Assembly (NCBI GenBank): GCA_964545735.1
Contig: CAZJGS010000111.1
Span: forward strand, 1 to 8,382
Length of the DNA: 8,382 bases
Source: Pleomorphochaeta sp964545735
Lineage (GTDB): Bacteria; Spirochaetota; Spirochaetia; Sphaerochaetales; Sphaerochaetaceae
Direction: 5' to 3'
In this document: in pieces, positions 4,186 through 8,382 of the stretch
Position numbering within the stretch: position 1 is the first letter of the stretch
How the letters are laid out: every line of letters starts with the position of its first letter
The notes under the pieces: generated by a model
Database searches by the model: none
The model's input: the letters and a program-made list of their open reading frames with translations, nothing else
What the model was told of the DNA's origin: nothing
Made by a program: the position numbers and the translations under genes

Positions 4186-6075
4186 TTAATCTAACTTGGT
4201 TAGACCTGTATATAAATTATAATAAGCACCATTTAAATCTAGCAATTGTTTATGATTACCCATTTCAATTATCTCACCATTATCTAATACAACTATAATA
4301 TCACTATTTCTAATTGTTGATAGTCTATGAGCTATAACAAAAACAGTTCTATCTTGCATTAGTTTATTCATGCCTTCTTGGACTATTTTTTCAGTTCTAG
4401 TATCAATACTACTTGTGGCTTCATCTAAGACCATAACAGGAGGATTTGCTACTGCACATCTCGCTATTGCTAATAATTGTCTTTGACCAACAGATAATAA
4501 ATTATCTTCCCCATCTAAGTAGGTATCATAACCCTCTTCTAGCAAGGATATAAAATAATCAGCATTTGCTAGTTTAGCTGCCTCTACTACATCTTCATCA
4601 CTAGCACTTAAATTACCGTATCTGATGTTTTCTTTTATAGTTCCACTAAAAAGATTGGTATCCTGTAAAACAAAGCCTAGAGCCCTTCTTAAATCACTCT
4701 TTTTGATATTTTTAATATCGATACCATCATAATAAATAACCCCACTATCAATATCATAAAACCGATTGATTAAATTGGTTATTGTAGTTTTACCAGCACC
4801 TGTTGATCCCACAAAAGCAATATTATGACCAGCTCTGGCAGTAACATTTATCTTTTTTAATATTTGCTTATCTTTGTTATAAGAGAAATCTACATCTCTT
4901 AATTCTACTTCACCTTTTATAAGAGTTAATTTATCTCCATCTTTAAAGGCCCAATGACAAGTCTCTTGTGTGCACTCAATAATCTTGTTATTTTTGTCAT
5001 CAAGTCTAGCATTCACTAGTTCTATGTAGCCTTCATCACTTTCACTATTTTCATCAATCAAGTTAAAAATTCTCTCTGCTCCAGCTAAGGCTAGCATAAG
5101 AGAGTTAAGTTGTTGTCCGAGGGAGGAAACAGGCTGTGACAAGCTTCTAGACAATTGTAAGAAACTTACAATAACACCTAGTGTAATAGCGGTGTAACCA
5201 CTAATTGCTAAGATACCACCTATTATTGCTAATATTACATATTGAATATAGCTAAGACCTGTCATTAAAGGCATAAATAAATTGGCAAGAGAATTCGCTT
5301 TCTTAGTATTTTCGAATAATTCAGTATTTAATGTATCAAACTTTGAATTTATTGTGCATTGTTGATTATATATCTTAACTTCTTTTTGACCTGCTATCAT
5401 CTCTTCAATAAATGAATTTTCTTTACCTAAAGACTCTTGTTGTTTTGCAAAAAATTTTCCGGAAGCTTGACCCACTACTTTTACAACTAAAAGCATTGCA
5501 GCAATTAAAATAAAAGCAATTATGGATAATCTCCAACTTGTAACTAACATTGCAATTAGTATACCAATAAACTGTAATGATCCCAGTAATAGTTGTGGTA
5601 AACTTTGTGATAACAAATTAACCATAGCATCAGTATCGTTGGTAAAACGACTCATTATATTACCGTGACCAGTTGTATCAAAATAAGTTAAAGGAAGTGT
5701 TTGCATATGAGAAAACATTTCATTTCTAAGGGTTTTTAATATTTTTTGTGATATTATTACCATGGCCCTAGAATAATAATACATAGCGCCAACACCAACT
5801 AATAATATAGCCGCAAAAATAGGCACTGTTTTATAAAAATATGAGAAATCTGGGTTCTCTACTCCAAGTAATGGAGTAATACCATTGTCTATAATAAATC
5901 TTAAAAATACAGAGGAAGCAATTGTTGTTGTAGAAGCTAGCATAATACAAAATAAAACAATAATTAATTTTACTTTATGTGGTGCTAAATATTTTAACAA
6001 TCTACCTGTAGTTTTTTTTAAAGATTTTGGTTTTTCTCTTTTCCCTTGGCGACCATGGCCACTAAATGGAGGCAT
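4186..6075 (-). CDS. ABC exporter half-transporter, catalytic subunit of a heterodimer
   Basis: This inner-membrane export subunit has 629 residues. A basic Gly/Pro/Lys-rich N-terminus (1-25) precedes a six-helix transmembrane domain (about 35-320) and a C-terminal nucleotide-binding domain. Visible motifs: Walker A GSTGAGKTT (423-431), Q-loop Q471, signature LSVGQ (527-531; V in place of the middle G), Walker B VMVLDE with catalytic E552, and H-loop H583. Its own Walker A/B/H set is therefore intact while its signature is altered. With the upstream subunit it would build one working and one degenerate ATP site, the TM287/288 or LmrCD arrangement. An insert of about 40 residues before the NBD (349-388, YIELVNARLDD...HWAF) is a known trait of this LmrD/YfiC-like subfamily, here fairly short. 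It overlaps the upstream gene by 14 nt but has a strong AGGAGGT (6081-6087) 5 nt before its ATG. Substrate unknown; multidrug or toxic-metabolite efflux is likely from the MarR context. Confidence 0.93.
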   Translation of the reverse strand: MPPFSGHGRQGKREKPKSLKKTTGRLLKYLAPHKVKLIIVLFCIMLASTTTIASSVFLRFIIDNGITPLLGVENPDFSYFYKTVPIFAAILLVGVGAMYYYSRAMVIISQKILKTLRNEMFSHMQTLPLTYFDTTGHGNIMSRFTNDTDAMVNLLSQSLPQLLLGSLQFIGILIAMLVTSWRLSIIAFILIAAMLLVVKVVGQASGKFFAKQQESLGKENSFIEEMIAGQKEVKIYNQQCTINSKFDTLNTELFENTKKANSLANLFMPLMTGLSYIQYVILAIIGGILAISGYTAITLGVIVSFLQLSRSLSQPVSSLGQQLNSLMLALAGAERIFNLIDENSESDEGYIELVNARLDDKNNKIIECTQETCHWAFKDGDKLTLIKGEVELRDVDFSYNKDKQILKKINVTARAGHNIAFVGSTGAGKTTITNLINRFYDIDSGVIYYDGIDIKNIKKSDLRRALGFVLQDTNLFSGTIKENIRYGNLSASDEDVVEAAKLANADYFISLLEEGYDTYLDGEDNLLSVGQRQLLAIARCAVANPPVMVLDEATSSIDTRTEKIVQEGMNKLMQDRTVFVIAHRLSTIRNSDIIVVLDNGEIIEMGNHKQLLDLNGAYYNLYTGLTKLD

Positions 6076-7801
6076 CAGTTACCTCCTTTTTTTGTGTATA
6101 ATATACTTCTTGATATATATCATTTGAATCTAATAATTCTTGATGTTTCCCTTGTCCCACAATTTTTCCTTCTTCAAATACAAGAATATTATCACAATTT
6201 TCTATACTAGAAATTCTCTGTGCTATTATGATCTTTGTGGTATTGGGTAATTTTTCTTTTAAGCCTTTATTGATTTTAGCTTCAGTAGCCATATCAACAG
6301 CACTGGTAGAATCATCTAATATTAATATTTTGGGTGATTTGATTATAGCTCTAGCTATAGCTAATCTCTGTCTCTGTCCTCCAGAAACATTAACTCCACC
6401 TCTTTCAATTTTATAATTATAACCGTCGTCTAAGGAGATTATAAAATCATGGATTTGGGCTATTTTACAAGCGCTTTCTATTTCTTCATCACTTGCACCT
6501 GTTTTACCCCAAAGTAAATTTTCTTTTATATTTCCAGAAAATAAAACAGATTTTTGAAGGGCGTAAGATATATTATCTCTTAATACTTCAAGAGAATAAT
6601 CTCTCACATCAATATTGCCAACTGTAATTGACCCTGATTGAACATCATATAAACGTGGTAATAAATTAACAAAGGAAGTTTTAGAAGATCCTGTAGATCC
6701 TATAATTCCTATGCTTTGACCTTGTTTTATTCTAACGTTTATATTTTCAAGACAAAGTTTATCATCTCTCTTCAAATAACTAAAACTAACATCTTTAAAC
6801 TCAATATCTCCATTATCTAAGGTTGTGATTGAGTTTTCTTTATCTTTGATATCAACATTCTCTTCTAATACTTCAACTATTCTCTTAACACTAGGAGAAG
6901 AAACAATAGCCATTACAAAAACTGCTGAAAACATTATTAATCCAAACAACGACATACTAGTATAACTGACGAGGCTTACTAATTCGCCTACTGTTAATGT
7001 AGAGCTAATAACCATCTTAGAGCCTAAAAATACAATTATGATAGTAATAACAAAAACACTAAATAACATTATTGGCATCACTGATACCATTAACTTATAA
7101 GCTCTTACATATAATAGCTCTAATTTAGAACTTTTAGCTTTAAATTTCTCTATTTCATAATCACTTTGAACATAAGATTTGACCACTCTTATTCCATCCA
7201 AATTTTCTTTAACTACACGATTTAGATTATCTATTTCTTTAAATACCTTTTCAAATCTTGGAAAGGCAAACTTAATAATAACTAATAATAGTATTGCTAA
7301 AATAGGGACAGCGAACAAAAAAGTCATCGATAGTTTTGGACTTATGATATATGACATATATATAGAAAAAACAATACTACTCAAAGCTCGAAAGGCGCCT
7401 CTGACAGACATTTGATAAACATTTTGTAGTCTTTGAACATCTGTAGTTAAGCGAACAATCAAGGAACTTGAAGAAAAATTATCAAGGTTTGAAAAGGAAT
7501 AGTTTCCTAAAGTATAAAATAAATTATGCCTTAAATTTCTACTAAACCCAGCAGCCCCTCTAGCAGTGAAAAACCCTGCTAAAACGCCAAAAATTGTCAT
7601 TAATACAGTTATAATCAACAGATGTATACCCGTATTTATAATATATTCTTGGTTTGAAGAATTAATACCATTATCAATTAATCTTGCGATTATAAATGGA
7701 ATTTGCGCAAATAGTAGTGTTTCTAGTATTACTAATAAAGGAGCAAGAAAGGTTTCTTTATAGCACCCCTTCAAGCTCCTCAAAATAGGTTTAATTGTCA
7801 T
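6062..7801 (-). CDS. ABC exporter half-transporter, degenerate-site subunit of a heterodimer
   Basis: This 579-residue inner-membrane subunit has six predicted helices (about 17-300) and a nucleotide-binding domain (about 330-579). Its signature VSGGQ (472-476) is canonical. Its own ATP-binding residues are degenerate: Walker A reads GSTGSSKTS (368-376), with Ser373 where the invariant Gly precedes Lys374; D497 replaces the catalytic Glu in LILDDSTS; and Q528 replaces the H-loop His (IIAQR). The Asp and Gln changes are those known from TM287 of the TM287/288 exporter, where this site binds but hardly hydrolyses ATP; the Ser in Walker A is less usual. Paired with the downstream subunit, its signature completes the active site. 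The start overlaps the marR stop as TAATG, with only a weak GAG-rich ribosome site, so translation is probably coupled. Transported substrate unknown. Confidence 0.93.
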   Translation of the reverse strand: MTIKPILRSLKGCYKETFLAPLLVILETLLFAQIPFIIARLIDNGINSSNQEYIINTGIHLLIITVLMTIFGVLAGFFTARGAAGFSRNLRHNLFYTLGNYSFSNLDNFSSSSLIVRLTTDVQRLQNVYQMSVRGAFRALSSIVFSIYMSYIISPKLSMTFLFAVPILAILLLVIIKFAFPRFEKVFKEIDNLNRVVKENLDGIRVVKSYVQSDYEIEKFKAKSSKLELLYVRAYKLMVSVMPIMLFSVFVITIIIVFLGSKMVISSTLTVGELVSLVSYTSMSLFGLIMFSAVFVMAIVSSPSVKRIVEVLEENVDIKDKENSITTLDNGDIEFKDVSFSYLKRDDKLCLENINVRIKQGQSIGIIGSTGSSKTSFVNLLPRLYDVQSGSITVGNIDVRDYSLEVLRDNISYALQKSVLFSGNIKENLLWGKTGASDEEIESACKIAQIHDFIISLDDGYNYKIERGGVNVSGGQRQRLAIARAIIKSPKILILDDSTSAVDMATEAKINKGLKEKLPNTTKIIIAQRISSIENCDNILVFEEGKIVGQGKHQELLDSNDIYQEVYYTQKKEVTDASI

Positions 7802-8238
7802 TAACTCTCATTCTCTAAATTCAATCTCATCTTTTCTATTACGTTAAAAAAGATATCTAAATCCTCTTTGGAAATACCAGCAGCCATTTGCTCTTCCATA
7901 TTTTCCAAAAAACCTTCAAATTCCTCACCCAGAACTTTTGCTTTTTTAGTTAATACAACTTTCTTAAGCCTCAAGTCATTTTCAACAGATTTCTTGGTAA
8001 CCAACCCATTTCTTTCCATTAACTTTAGTATCTCTGTAGTAGTCGGTCTTCTTAAAGAGAATCTTTGATCAATATCTCTTTGAAAAACATCTTCTGTACC
8101 TTTAGATGCTATGTAATTAATAATGTAATAATGAGAGGAAGTTTGCCTCTTATTATTCTTATCACCTTTGAAAGTCATAAGCTTTCTTCTGACATGGTTA
8201 GTCAGTCGACGCAACTCGCAGGATGCACTCGTATTCAT
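7801..8238 (-). CDS. MarR-family winged-helix regulator of the downstream ABC exporter
   Basis: This 145-residue protein belongs to the MarR family of dimeric, usually ligand-released repressors. The central region has the family pattern: helix SSHYYIINYIAS (34-45), helix-turn-helix with VFQRDIDQRFSLRRPTTTEILKLME (51-75) where the RRPTTTEIL segment is the recognition helix, and the wing GLVTKKSVENDLRLKKVVLT with the typical D88-x-R90 of the beta hairpin. Helices at both ends (about 8-25 and 105-143) should form the dimer interface. Its only cysteine, C7, is not placed like the sensing Cys of OhrR, so small-molecule sensing is more likely than thiol oxidation. Start: AAGGAG (8246-8251) is 7 nt from ATG. 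It heads the operon and its stop overlaps the next start. MarR-ABC-ABC operons such as satR-satAB of Streptococcus suis control drug efflux; a similar role is inferred here. Confidence 0.9.
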   Translation of the reverse strand: MNTSASCELRRLTNHVRRKLMTFKGDKNNKRQTSSHYYIINYIASKGTEDVFQRDIDQRFSLRRPTTTEILKLMERNGLVTKKSVENDLRLKKVVLTKKAKVLGEEFEGFLENMEEQMAAGISKEDLDIFFNVIEKMRLNLENES

Positions 8239-8277
8239 ATATTAACTCCTTACCACTCTATTATCATCAAGTGTTAT

Positions 8278-8301
8278 ATCAATATTAGTATAATAATTGA
8301 T
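8278..8301. promoter_or_regulatory. Candidate MarR operator and -10 upstream of the efflux operon
   Basis: ATCAAT (8278-8283) and ATTGAT (8296-8301) are perfect inverted arms 12 bp apart. On the - strand the sequence between them contains TATACT (8292-8287), a five-of-six -10 match lying near the centre of the repeat, about 50 nt before the marR ATG. No convincing -35 hexamer sits 16-18 bp upstream of it, so the promoter would be weak or extended. Autoregulation by the MarR protein is plausible but unproven. Confidence 0.35.
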
Positions 8302-8382
8302 TGGTGACTAGTCGTTATAATTAAAAAATATTTAATTTTGTATCAAAAACATTATAAAAAATACCCTTGTACTAGTTTTCTA
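8302..8382. other. AT-rich upstream region at the right edge
   Basis: No coding frame can be supported here. There is a GACTAGTC palindrome (8306-8313) and, on the - strand, a perfect TATAAT (+ strand ATTATA starting at 8351) without a good -35. The region may contain a further upstream promoter for the marR operon. Confidence 0.3.

Noticed and set aside
5885..6127. 80-codon + strand open frame across the junction of the two ABC genes
   Set aside because: It is antisense to two well-supported exporter genes. Its hydrophobic look mirrors the transmembrane codons of the opposite strand.
6228..6416. 62-codon + strand open frame inside the first ABC gene
   Set aside because: It is the reverse complement of the conserved Walker B/signature region, so it is open because of the real gene.
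7179..7763. Two + strand open frames (7179-7415 and 7566-7763)
   Set aside because: Both are antisense to the membrane domain of the exporter subunit, with no start signals.
7868..8307. Two + strand open frames opposite and upstream of the MarR gene
   Set aside because: They are antisense to the conserved winged-helix codons. The second runs into the marR promoter region and has no ribosome binding site.
8306..8313. GACTAGTC palindrome
   Set aside because: It is only 8 bp and not extended on either side. A further ACTAGT near the right edge is probably coincidental.
8319..8337. AATTAAA-5-TTTAATT inverted repeat near the right edge
   Set aside because: Pure A/T arms are common by chance in such DNA, and there is no clear relation to a promoter or T-run.
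1..8382. CRISPR arrays, tRNA/rRNA genes, IS ends, phage or toxin-antitoxin genes
   Set aside because: I looked on both strands for repeated spacers, cloverleaf-like sequences, transposase motifs and paired small ORFs and saw none that could be supported.

Overview
The window is strongly AT-rich and reads like the chromosome of an anaerobic, low-GC bacterium. The lineage is inferred, not shown. Two secreted proteins carry signal peptides ending in ...LFA|D, a cleavage context common in spirochaetes. A rubrerythrin/PerR pair points to an anaerobe or microaerophile with peroxide defence. The efflux operon is of a type widespread in Firmicutes and also found in spirochaetes. No rRNA, tRNA, CRISPR array, IS element or phage gene was seen.

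Left part, + strand (1-3013): the 3' end of a probable membrane-protein gene enters from the left edge. It overlaps by 17 nt a 424-residue TIM-barrel amidohydrolase with a full set of candidate metal ligands. A 284-bp AT-rich gap follows, with two perfect inverted repeats and a good promoter. Then come two small exported, cysteine-free, probably beta-rich proteins with related C-terminal ends. The second appears to have its own promoter, with a perfect 17-bp palindrome over the -10 region. The block ends in a strong intrinsic terminator.

Middle part, - strand (3017-4090): a perR-rbr operon. The regulator matches Bacillus subtilis PerR at all nine metal-ligand positions with a constant offset of 14 residues, and has an additional CxxC next to the sensing site. 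Rubrerythrin (peroxide reductase) lies downstream. A hairpin enclosing the perR stop codon abuts the rbr Shine-Dalgarno. The promoter has TTGACA and a palindrome over the -10, suggesting autoregulation.

Right part, - strand (4115-8301): a MarR-type repressor gene is followed by two overlapping half-transporter genes that encode a heterodimeric ABC exporter, then by a terminator. The exporter has one canonical and one degenerate ATP site, split between the subunits as in TM287/288-type pumps. The layout (MarR, ABC, ABC with TAATG and 14-nt overlaps) suggests a repressor-controlled drug or toxic-compound efflux operon.

I did not find a clear new multi-gene system. The least explained items are the secreted pair with its palindromic operator, the unusual amidohydrolase, and the cysteine-enriched PerR.
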